Of a DNA stretch of 64,000 nucleotides, positions 16,036 through 23,813 are shown one piece after another (the first letter of the stretch is position 1; every line of letters starts with the position of its first letter). The notes under the pieces are model-generated. The model was given only the letters and a program-made list of their open reading frames with translations. It searched no databases and had not been told where the DNA came from. Source of the DNA: Namhaeicola sp039714555 (GTDB taxonomy: Bacteria > Bacteroidota > Bacteroidia > Flavobacteriales > Flavobacteriaceae); NCBI GenBank assembly GCA_039714555.1, contig JBDLJB010000007.1:1-64000 (forward strand), read 5' to 3'. The position numbers and the translations under genes were made by a program.

Positions 16036-18885
16036 ATGCCAAAAAATACTTCTATAAAATCGATTTTAATCATAGGTTCTGGTCCAATCATTATAGGTCA
16101 GGCATGTGAATTTGATTATTCAGGAACTCAAGCTATTCGTTCCATTCATGAAGAAGGAATTGAAGTTGTCCTTATCAATTCAAATCCTGCTACAATCATG
16201 ACAGATCCACAAATGGCTGATCATATTTACTTAAAACCTCTAACAACCAAATCAATTGTAGAAATATTAAATAAACATCAAATCGATGCTGTTTTACCAA
16301 CTATGGGTGGGCAAACAGCATTAAACTTGTGTATTGAAGCTGATGATAAAGGTATATGGAAAGATTTTGATGTAAAAATTATTGGAGTTGACATCAACGC
16401 AATTCAAATTACTGAAGACCGTGAACAATTTAGAGCTTTAATGGATACTATTGGTATTCCTCAAGCACCTTCCAAAACTGCAACTTCGTTTTTAAAAGGT
16501 AAAGAAATCGCCCAAGAATTTGGTTTTCCACTGGTAATACGACCTTCATTTACTTTAGGGGGTACAGGTGCTTCAATAGTATATGAAAAAGCTGATTTTG
16601 ATAAATTATTACAGCGTGGTCTAGAAGCCTCTCCAATACATGAAGTTTTAATTGACAAAGCATTAATTGGTTGGAAAGAATATGAATTAGAACTATTACG
16701 TGATAAAAATGATAATGTTGTAATTATTTGTACCATTGAAAATATGGATCCAATGGGTATTCATACCGGTGATTCAATAACTGTTGCTCCAGCGATGACC
16801 CTTAGCGATACAGCATATCAAAGAATGCGCGATATGGCAATAAAAATGATGCGATCAATTGGTGATTTTGCCGGGGGTTGTAATGTGCAATTTGCTATGA
16901 GCCCTGATGAAAAAGAAGAATTAATTGCCATAGAAATTAACCCACGTGTTTCTCGTTCATCTGCACTGGCTTCAAAAGCAACCGGATATCCAATTGCTAA
17001 GATTGCTTCAAAATTGGCAATAGGTTACCACTTAGATGAGCTTGAAAATCAAATCACTAAAAATACTTCTGCATTATTCGAACCAACATTAGATTATGTA
17101 ATTGTAAAAATTCCAAGATGGAATTTTGATAAATTTGAAGGTTCTGAAAGAACTATAGGTTTACAAATGAAATCGGTTGGTGAAGTTATGGGTATTGGCA
17201 GATCTTTTCAGGAAGCATTACACAAAGCAACACAATCATTAGAAATTAGTAGAAATGGTTTAGGTGCTGATGGAAAAGGTGTTAAAGATTACGATACGAT
17301 CATTCATAAATTGCAATATCCTAGCTGGGATAGAGTATTTGTTATTTATGATGCTATTCAAATGGGAATTCCGCTTTCAAGAATTCATGAGATTACAAAA
17401 ATAGATATGTGGTTTTTAAAGCAATATGAAGAATTATATGCTTTTGAAAAAGAAATTACCTCTTTTAAAAGTTTAGAATCATTATCGAGAGATTTATTGT
17501 TAGAAGCAAAACAAAAAGGCTTTGCCGACAGACAAATAGCTCATATGTTAGGTTGTTGGGAAAGTGAGGTCTACAAAAAAAGACAAACTGAAAATATTAA
17601 CAGAGTCTATAAGTTAGTAGATACATGTGCCGCCGAATTTAAAGCCGAAACACCTTATTACTATTCTACTTTTGAAAGTAATATGAATGTTAATGATAAA
17701 TGCTATGCAGACAATGAAAGTGTTAAATCTGAAAAGAAAAAAATTATTGTTTTAGGATCAGGTCCAAATCGTATTGGACAAGGAATTGAATTTGATTATT
17801 GCTGTGTACATGGTGTTTTATCTGCTAGAGAATGTGGTTATGAAACTATTATGATCAACTGTAATCCTGAAACCGTATCTACTGATTTTGATATTTCTGA
17901 TAAATTATATTTTGAACCTGTTTTTTGGGAACATCTTTATGATATCATCCAACATGAAAAACCCGAAGGAGTAATCGTACAATTGGGCGGACAAACTGCT
18001 TTAAAATTAGCAGAAAAATTAGATAAATACGGTATTAAGATCATTGGTACAAGCTTTGAGGCATTAGACCTTGCCGAAGATAGAGGGCGCTTTTCAAAAT
18101 TATTAGAAGAATTAGGGATTCCTTTTCCACAATTCGGAACGGCAACAACTGCTGAAGAAGCCGATGCAATTGCTGATGAATTGGATTTTCCAATTCTGGT
18201 TAGGCCAAGCTATGTACTTGGAGGTCAAGGTATGAAAATCGTTATTAACAAAGAAGAATTAGAACAACATGTTATTGATATTCTAAGAAAAATACCCAAT
18301 AATGTATTATTATTAGATCATTATTTAGACGGTGCTATTGAAGCTGAAGCTGATGCCATTTGTGACGGTGAAAATGTATATATAATTGGTATTATGGAGC
18401 ATATTGAACCTTGCGGAGTGCATTCGGGAGATTCAAATGCAACACTACCACCATTTAATTTGGGTGAATTTGTAATGGAGCAAATTAAAGATCATACCAA
18501 AAAAATTGCTCTTGCTTTAAAAACTGTAGGTTTGATCAACATTCAATTTGCTATTAAAGATGATATTGTTTATATCATTGAAGCAAACCCCAGAGCTTCA
18601 AGAACTGTACCTTTTATTTCAAAAGCTTATAATGAACCCTATGTAAATTATGCAACTAAAATAATGCTGGGGGAAAAGAAAGTAACCGATTTTGATTTTA
18701 AACCAGAATTAAATGGTTTTGCCATCAAGCAACCTGTTTTTTCATTTAATAAGTTCCCTAATGTAGATAAAAACTTGGGACCTGAAATGAAATCAACCGG
18801 TGAAAGTATCTTATTTATTGATAGTTTAAAAGACGATCAGTTTTACGAATTGTATTCCAGAAGGAAAATGTATTTGAGTAAATAG
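16036..18885 (+). CDS. carB: Carbamoyl-phosphate synthase large subunit, without allosteric domain
   Basis: CarB makes carbamoyl phosphate from bicarbonate, ammonia (from CarA) and two ATP, for arginine and pyrimidine synthesis. Two homologous synthetase halves are clear: GSGPIIIGQACEFDYSG at the start, ATP-grasp glycine loop FTLGGTGAS, and in the second half GSGPNRIGQGIEFDYC with YVLGGQGM. The protein has 949 residues, against about 1070 in E. coli. It ends shortly after the second ATP-grasp domain (DDQFYELYSRRKMYLSK), so the C-terminal MGS-like domain that binds UMP, IMP and ornithine is absent. CarA is not in the window. Confidence 0.97.
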   Translation: MPKNTSIKSILIIGSGPIIIGQACEFDYSGTQAIRSIHEEGIEVVLINSNPATIMTDPQMADHIYLKPLTTKSIVEILNKHQIDAVLPTMGGQTALNLCIEADDKGIWKDFDVKIIGVDINAIQITEDREQFRALMDTIGIPQAPSKTATSFLKGKEIAQEFGFPLVIRPSFTLGGTGASIVYEKADFDKLLQRGLEASPIHEVLIDKALIGWKEYELELLRDKNDNVVIICTIENMDPMGIHTGDSITVAPAMTLSDTAYQRMRDMAIKMMRSIGDFAGGCNVQFAMSPDEKEELIAIEINPRVSRSSALASKATGYPIAKIASKLAIGYHLDELENQITKNTSALFEPTLDYVIVKIPRWNFDKFEGSERTIGLQMKSVGEVMGIGRSFQEALHKATQSLEISRNGLGADGKGVKDYDTIIHKLQYPSWDRVFVIYDAIQMGIPLSRIHEITKIDMWFLKQYEELYAFEKEITSFKSLESLSRDLLLEAKQKGFADRQIAHMLGCWESEVYKKRQTENINRVYKLVDTCAAEFKAETPYYYSTFESNMNVNDKCYADNESVKSEKKKIIVLGSGPNRIGQGIEFDYCCVHGVLSARECGYETIMINCNPETVSTDFDISDKLYFEPVFWEHLYDIIQHEKPEGVIVQLGGQTALKLAEKLDKYGIKIIGTSFEALDLAEDRGRFSKLLEELGIPFPQFGTATTAEEADAIADELDFPILVRPSYVLGGQGMKIVINKEELEQHVIDILRKIPNNVLLLDHYLDGAIEAEADAICDGENVYIIGIMEHIEPCGVHSGDSNATLPPFNLGEFVMEQIKDHTKKIALALKTVGLINIQFAIKDDIVYIIEANPRASRTVPFISKAYNEPYVNYATKIMLGEKKVTDFDFKPELNGFAIKQPVFSFNKFPNVDKNLGPEMKSTGESILFIDSLKDDQFYELYSRRKMYLSK

Positions 18886-18993
18886 AATAAAGGAAGTAAG
18901 GAGTAAGATACAGGTAGTAAGAAGAAAGTAATTTTCATATTGATATTTAAAAAAATATCAACCAAATGGAAAGTGCTTATCAAATAAATAATA

Positions 18994-19416
18994 ATGAAAA
19001 CTTTCCAAAAACAAATTGAATTACCACCTTTTAAACGTGGTTTTCATTTAATTACAGATATCATTATTAGTAGTTCTCCTGAGATAAAGGAAATTAATAT
19101 GGGTATAGCTCATATTTTTATCAAACATACTTCGGCAAGTCTAACGATCAATGAAAATGCAGACCCAACAGTTCCTATTGACCTTGAAAACCATTTGAAT
19201 AAAATGGTTCCTGAGAACCAACCTTATTATCAACATAATTATGAAGGTGATGATGACATGCCTGCACATATTAAAAATTCAATATTGGGTAGCTCAATTC
19301 AAATACCCATTACCAATGGTTCTTTAAATTTAGGCATTTGGCAAGGAATTTATCTAAATGAACATAGAAATAATGGTGGCTCCCGATCTTTAGTGATGAC
19401 TATTTTTGGGATATAA
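18994..19416 (+). CDS. YjbQ/UPF0047 family protein
   Basis: This 140-residue single-domain protein contains the family signature HTSASLTINENADPTV (residues 45-60) and, later, DDMPAHIKNSILGSSIQIPI and GTWQG-like LGIWQGIYLNEHR. YjbQ proteins can complement thiamine-phosphate synthase mutants weakly; the true role is unsettled. Length is normal for the family. It follows carB by 108 bp with no clear terminator between, so co-transcription is possible but not shown. Confidence 0.88.
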   Translation: MKTFQKQIELPPFKRGFHLITDIIISSSPEIKEINMGIAHIFIKHTSASLTINENADPTVPIDLENHLNKMVPENQPYYQHNYEGDDDMPAHIKNSILGSSIQIPITNGSLNLGIWQGIYLNEHRNNGGSRSLVMTIFGI

Positions 19417-19740
19417 AGTCTTTTTCCTTTTTTCTTCTCAGCTTCTAAAAAATGAATTATTCTCAATTCTATCAAATATTTAATAATAAATAATGAAAGA
19501 TTCCTAAAAATAGGTCCAAATTGAAAATTTATTATTAAAATATTTATTTCATTCCCTAAAATCTCCTTCAAAAAATATACTTATCTATTTGTTTTATTAA
19601 AATATTTGATTTATAAATTTTAAGTTAATTCATAAAATTTCTTATAAAAACAAAATACTTAGGCATAACTTTTTGATATACACGATATTAATTATTACTT
19701 ATTAAGTTTTATATAAATATTTATTACAAAAATAATGTAT

Positions 19741-19767
19741 GTTACAATTGTTACTTTCATATGTAAC
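19741..19767. repeat. GTTAC direct/inverted repeat cluster
   Basis: GTTAC occurs at 19741-19745 and 19750-19754 and its complement GTAAC at 19763-19767. The first pair has the layout GTTAC-N4-GTTAC, similar in spacing to the GTGAC-N4-GTCAC palindrome before the SQR-like gene. It lies about 90-115 bp upstream of the predicted transcription start. Role unknown; a second regulator site is possible. Confidence 0.35.
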
Positions 19768-19806
19768 ATTTACGACTGTCTATATTGATTATATATTGTA
19801 GCAAAA

Positions 19807-19849
19807 TGATAAAAATCATAAAAATAATTTTTTACCTGCTATAATTTTG
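19807..19849 (+). promoter_or_regulatory. Fnr-type box plus -7 element, rhodanese-porin operon
   Basis: The perfect palindrome TGAT-AAAA-ATCA (19807-19818) is centred 29.5 bp before the first base of TAATTTTG (19842-19849). With the usual distance from -7 element to start, the box is centred near -41.5, the classic class II activator position. The same arrangement, base for base in spacing, occurs before the SQR-like operon at 26 kb. Confidence 0.65.
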
Positions 19850-19896
19850 CCCATATAATAATAACCATTAAATATTTGAATCTTAAACATTAAATT

Positions 19897-20898
19897 ATGA
19901 AAAAGCTATCAATCTATGTAGTAGCAGTACTTATTTCTATTGTTACTTTATTTAGCAGTTTTACACCAAAAAATGAAATTTCTAATAACCCACCTTTAAA
20001 CACACTTGATGAGTTTGAAACACTGGTAAACTATTTAGAAGAAAACGGTAATTTTATAAACAGTGATGCAGCTCCTGCAATTATTTTAGCTGATGAAGTT
20101 AAAAAGAATTTGAAAAATTCTAAATACCTAGTTGTTGATGTTAGAAGCGAAACCTGGTTTGAATATGGTCATATTAAAAATGCTGTAAATGTAAAAACAG
20201 CCGACCTGTTAACCTATTTCGAAACAAAGATCAACTCAAAAGATTATGATAAAATAGTTTTAGTTTGTTATTCAGGGCAATCAGCAGCTTATTTTACAAG
20301 TCTTTTAAGATTGGCAGGTTTTGATAATGCCTACAGTATGAAATGGGGAATGAGTTCTTGGAGAGCTGATTTTGCAGAAAATTCCTGGGAAAAGAATGTT
20401 AAAAACGATTTTGCAAGTAAATTAGAAACTACAGATAACGCAAAACCTGCAAAAGGATCTCACCCGGTTTTAAATACTGGAAAAACTGAAGGTAAAGATA
20501 TTTTAAGAGTTCAATTAGAAAAAGCTTTTGCTACACCATATAAAGAATCTATCATCAAATCAGCCGATGTTTTTGCAACTCCCGGTGATTATTTTACAAT
20601 AAATTATTGTGCTAAAGATAGATATGACAAAGGACATATACCAGGTGCTATTCAATACCAACCTAAATCATTAGCTTCTACAAATGACCTTTATACATTA
20701 CCAGTAGATAAAAGAATTGCCGTATATGGACTTACAGGTCAAAATACTGCTTATGTAGTTGCTTACTTAGATGTATTAGGATATGATGCAGGAAATATTG
20801 CCTATGGTGCCAATAGCTTTATGACTAAAGAATTAAAAGCTAATGGTTGGGATGCCTTTACCAAGAAACAAATTAATATGTACCCTGTTGTAGAATAA
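19897..20898 (+). CDS. Exported tandem-rhodanese protein, second domain lacking the active cysteine
   Basis: The 333-residue protein has a signal peptide (MKKLSIYVVAVLISIVTLFS) and two rhodanese domains. The first (about 75-160) carries DVRSETWFEYGHIKNAVNV and the catalytic loop CYSGQSAA with Cys124. The second (about 225-325) keeps the fold markers YDKGHIPGAIQY, but its loop reads YGLTGQNTA, with Gly278 where the cysteine belongs. Rhodaneses move sulfane sulfur between thiosulfate or persulfides and thiol or cyanide acceptors; here this would occur in the periplasm. It is the first gene of an operon with a second rhodanese and a porin. Confidence 0.9.
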   Translation: MKKLSIYVVAVLISIVTLFSSFTPKNEISNNPPLNTLDEFETLVNYLEENGNFINSDAAPAIILADEVKKNLKNSKYLVVDVRSETWFEYGHIKNAVNVKTADLLTYFETKINSKDYDKIVLVCYSGQSAAYFTSLLRLAGFDNAYSMKWGMSSWRADFAENSWEKNVKNDFASKLETTDNAKPAKGSHPVLNTGKTEGKDILRVQLEKAFATPYKESIIKSADVFATPGDYFTINYCAKDRYDKGHIPGAIQYQPKSLASTNDLYTLPVDKRIAVYGLTGQNTAYVVAYLDVLGYDAGNIAYGANSFMTKELKANGWDAFTKKQINMYPVVE

Positions 20899-20955
20899 GT
20901 AGAATAATAATATAAACCAATTAATATAAACATAAATAACTTAAAAATTAATACC

Positions 20956-21960
20956 ATGAAAAAATTATCATTATTTTTTATAGGATTTTTATTAGTACCT
21001 GCATTATTTTTAACCTCTTGTGATAGAGGAGAAGATCCTGGTACAGGAGTTACTACTCCGGCATTTGATCTGATGACAGATTATATGATTGCCAATGATA
21101 TGGATGTAGATAAAATCAAAGTAAATACAGATGGTGAAAAATTTGTTGTTGGAGCACCTGCTCTTGCAGATGTTGATGCTTTTATAGCTAAATATTATAT
21201 AATGGACATTAGAAATGCAACTGATTTTGGTACAAGCCATATTAGTGGAGCAAAAAATGTTGCTTTTGGAGATATTTTAACTGAAGCTGCAAATGCCGGT
21301 GGAAAACCAATTTTGGTGGTTTGTTATACAGGTCAAACAGCATGTTATGCAACTTCTCTTTTACGACTATACGGATATAATCACACAAGAGCATTAAAAT
21401 GGGGGATGTCTGGCTGGAGCCCTACTACCTCAGCTTCTTGGGATAATAAAACCGGCGACATTGCTAATGGACATGCAAATTGGTCATATTCAGCTGCTCC
21501 TTCTAATAATGTTTATGACAATCCAAGTTTTACAAGTTTATCACAAGATGGTGGTGAAATTTTAAAAGCAAGAGTAGAAGAAGTAGTTGCTGCTGGATTT
21601 AAAACTGCTTCAGGTGCTGATGTATTGAATTCTCCCGGTAACTATTTTATTAATAATTATTTTTCTGATGCAGATTATTCAGGATTTGGACATATTAAAG
21701 ATGCTTATAGAATTATTGACCATTTAAAACTTGTTGATGATGGACAAAAGAACTTAGATCCGGGTAGTAGTGCTAAAGTTATTACTTATTGCTATACAGG
21801 ACAAACTTCAGCTGTTGTTACAGCTTGGTTACAAGTATTAGGATATGATGCTTATAGCTTGACGTTTGGTATGAATGGACTATATCACTCAAATAATCAA
21901 TGGGCATCTAATCAATGGGGAGTAGATTCACACCCAAAAGATTTGCCTTTAGTACATTAA
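20956..21960 (+). CDS. Tandem-rhodanese lipoprotein
   Basis: The 334-residue protein has a lipoprotein signal with lipobox LTSC (Cys22) followed by acidic residues (CDRGED), as often seen in surface-exposed Bacteroidota lipoproteins. Two rhodanese domains follow: the first with MDIRNATDFGTSHISGAKNV and Cys123 in CYTGQTAC, the second with GHIKDAYRI and Cys279 in CYTGQTSA. Both loops keep the catalytic cysteine. It is a paralogue of the preceding gene (same layout, shared segments such as KWGMS-W), 57 bp apart. Together they could pass sulfane sulfur in the cell envelope. Confidence 0.9.
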   Translation: MKKLSLFFIGFLLVPALFLTSCDRGEDPGTGVTTPAFDLMTDYMIANDMDVDKIKVNTDGEKFVVGAPALADVDAFIAKYYIMDIRNATDFGTSHISGAKNVAFGDILTEAANAGGKPILVVCYTGQTACYATSLLRLYGYNHTRALKWGMSGWSPTTSASWDNKTGDIANGHANWSYSAAPSNNVYDNPSFTSLSQDGGEILKARVEEVVAAGFKTASGADVLNSPGNYFINNYFSDADYSGFGHIKDAYRIIDHLKLVDDGQKNLDPGSSAKVITYCYTGQTSAVVTAWLQVLGYDAYSLTFGMNGLYHSNNQWASNQWGVDSHPKDLPLVH

Positions 21961-21984
21961 AAATATAACTTAAAATCAATTTCG

Positions 21985-23019
21985 ATGAAAAATAAAATAA
22001 TCATATTATTTGTACTTGCATTTTTATTTCAAGTAAATAACGTTTTTTCACAAGGTTGTGATGCTGATGAACCGGCAGATTCTACAGGTACTCCAGCAAT
22101 TAAAATCTTTGGTTACTTGCAATCTGAGTATAATTATACACTTAGCAATCCTGCTGAAAATACTTTTACTTTTAGAAGAGCAAGAATTGGTGTTAGAGGA
22201 AAAGTTTTAAATGATTTTTCTTACTATATGATGCTAGAAACAAGTCCTTTTATTGGAGGTGTAGGTAGCGCATATTTGATGGATGCTTTTGTTGCCTGGG
22301 AAAAATACAATTGGGCAAGAATTGCAGTTGGTTCATTTAAACAACCCTTTGGTAGAGAAGTTAAAACTGCTTGTAATAATTTAACTACAATTGATAGAGC
22401 CATAGTATCTGACCAATTGGTGGCGCCACAAAGAGACTATGGTATTATGGTTTTGGGCGGAAATAAGTATAATAGGTTAGGATATTCTGTAGCTCTAATG
22501 AATGGTAGAGGATTGAATGTTAAGGACAATAACAACAAAAAAGATATCATTGGTAGAGCTACTTACCAACTATTTGATTTTATGTCTTTAGGAGCGAGTT
22601 TTAGATATGGATATCCAAGTAATGATGATGATACTCGTACTACTTATGGTGCTGATATATTATTGGATTTCAATAATTTACACATACAAGGTGAGTATAT
22701 TCAAGATGAAGGAGACTACAACCGTGCAGCAGGTGGTGGTTGTGGATCTGAACCAATGGAATTGGGTGAAAAAAGGGCTGGTGCTTATGGTATGATCTGG
22801 TATGATACCAAATGGGATATACAACCGGTATTCAAATACGAGTATTTTGATCAAGATCTAGATATAAAAGATATTGGATACCAAGAAAGAATGACTTTGG
22901 GTCTTAACTATTTTTTCAATGATAAAATAAGATTACAAATAAATTATCAAGCCAATATTGAAACTTATATCAATCAGGACAATGATAGATTTTTAGCCCA
23001 AATTCAAGTTAAATTCTAA
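21985..23019 (+). CDS. Outer-membrane porin, OprO/OprP type
   Basis: The 344-residue protein has a signal peptide (cleavage after about VFS, residue 22) and alternating beta-strands ending in a terminal Phe (AQIQVKF), as expected of an outer-membrane barrel. Segments FTFRRARIGVRGKV, MLETSPF and DAFVAWEKYNWARIAVGSFKQPFGRE are typical of the phosphate-selective porin O/P family in Bacteroidota. The substrate is not set by family: some members pass phosphate or other anions. It follows the rhodanese lipoprotein by 24 bp, so thiosulfate, sulfide or polysulfide entry is a reasonable guess. Confidence 0.88.
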   Translation: MKNKIIILFVLAFLFQVNNVFSQGCDADEPADSTGTPAIKIFGYLQSEYNYTLSNPAENTFTFRRARIGVRGKVLNDFSYYMMLETSPFIGGVGSAYLMDAFVAWEKYNWARIAVGSFKQPFGREVKTACNNLTTIDRAIVSDQLVAPQRDYGIMVLGGNKYNRLGYSVALMNGRGLNVKDNNNKKDIIGRATYQLFDFMSLGASFRYGYPSNDDDTRTTYGADILLDFNNLHIQGEYIQDEGDYNRAAGGGCGSEPMELGEKRAGAYGMIWYDTKWDIQPVFKYEYFDQDLDIKDIGYQERMTLGLNYFFNDKIRLQINYQANIETYINQDNDRFLAQIQVKF

Positions 23020-23066
23020 TAGAATTTTGTTCAATATGTAATGTAATTATTTTTTTAAATGAAAAT

Positions 23067-23102
23067 AAAAAACTCTCTTTCTTTTGAATGAGAGTTTTTT
23101 TT
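23067..23102 (+). terminator. Terminator of the rhodanese-porin operon
   Basis: An 11-bp stem (23067-23077 with 23090-23100) runs into a T tract, 48 bp after the porin stop. It separates the porin from the Crp/Fnr gene. Confidence 0.8.
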
Positions 23103-23115
23103 ATATCATATTTAC

Positions 23116-23123
23116 TACATTTG
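23116..23123 (+). promoter_or_regulatory. -7 promoter element of the Crp/Fnr gene
   Basis: TACATTTG fits TAnnTTTG and ends 27 bp before the TTG start codon. No Fnr-type box is seen at the position used by the two target operons, so autoregulation through that box is not indicated. Confidence 0.55.
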
Positions 23124-23150
23124 TAAAAATTATTTTACAATTTTACAATA

Positions 23151-23804
23151 TTGGATACTCAAGAAATTATATTAAGAGAAAAATTAAGCGATTATTATAC
23201 AACTATTTTTGAAGAAGAATTGATTGATGAGATTGTTAAAGTTGGCTTTTTAGATAAAATTAAAAGTGGTGAACTTCTTATTGACATTGATGATAAAATG
23301 ACTCATATTCCATTGATCCTCAGTGGTGTTGTAAAAATTATTAGAAAAGATAAAAAAGGTGATGAATTGGTTTTATATTTTTTAGAACGCGGTGACACTT
23401 GTGCCATTTCATTTGTAAATTGTATCAACCGAAGCAGAAGTATCTTTAAAGGCGTAGTTGAAAAAGATGCTGAAGCTATTTTTTTACCTGTTGATAAAAT
23501 TGATGATTGGTTAACAAAATATCAATCCTGGCGTCATTTTATTATTGATAGCTATCATTTTCGTTTAATCGAAATGGTTGAATCAATTGATAGTTTAGCC
23601 TTCATGAAAATGAATGAACGCTTATTTAAGTATTTGTCAGATAAAGTTAAGATCAATAAAAATACGATGCTTGAAATAACGCATCAAGAAATTGCTGATG
23701 ATCTCAATACATCAAGAGTAGTGGTTACTAGGTTGATCAAACAATTACACGACGAAGGGAAAATTTATTCTACCAGAAATAGAATTCAAGTTTTAGATTT
23801 TTAA
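23151..23804 (+). CDS. Crp/Fnr family transcriptional regulator
   Basis: The 217-residue protein has an N-terminal cyclic-nucleotide-like sensor domain (about 15-120), a dimer helix and a C-terminal winged helix (177-206: THQEIADDLNTSRVVVTRLIKQL). It lacks the N-terminal cysteines of FNR, so it is not an FNR-type Fe-S oxygen sensor. Two cysteines sit in the sensor domain at 84 and 91 (GDTCAISFVNC). The recognition helix keeps the two arginines of Crp/Fnr (SR...TR), but the glutamate that reads the G of the half-site is Val. The start is TTG at 23151. It probably controls the flanking sulfur operons. Confidence 0.9.
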   Translation: MDTQEIILREKLSDYYTTIFEEELIDEIVKVGFLDKIKSGELLIDIDDKMTHIPLILSGVVKIIRKDKKGDELVLYFLERGDTCAISFVNCINRSRSIFKGVVEKDAEAIFLPVDKIDDWLTKYQSWRHFIIDSYHFRLIEMVESIDSLAFMKMNERLFKYLSDKVKINKNTMLEITHQEIADDLNTSRVVVTRLIKQLHDEGKIYSTRNRIQVLDF

Positions 23805-23813
23805 AATTAACGC

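Larger units (their letters stand above)
19417..19896 (+). other. 480-bp regulatory spacer before the rhodanese-porin operon
   Basis: AT-rich and without a convincing gene. It contains GTTAC repeats (19741-19767), an Fnr-type palindrome (19807-19818) and a TAATTTTG -7 element (19842-19849), each described separately. A 73-codon reverse frame overlapping the end of the yjbQ-type gene looks accidental. Confidence 0.5.

Noticed and set aside
19350..19571. Reverse-strand gene of 73 codons after the yjbQ-type gene
   Set aside because: It overlaps the coding end of the yjbQ-type gene, has biased low-complexity composition and no promoter or recognisable domain.
23151..23804. Oxygen-sensing FNR
   Set aside because: The N-terminal cysteine cluster that binds the Fe-S centre in FNR is missing.
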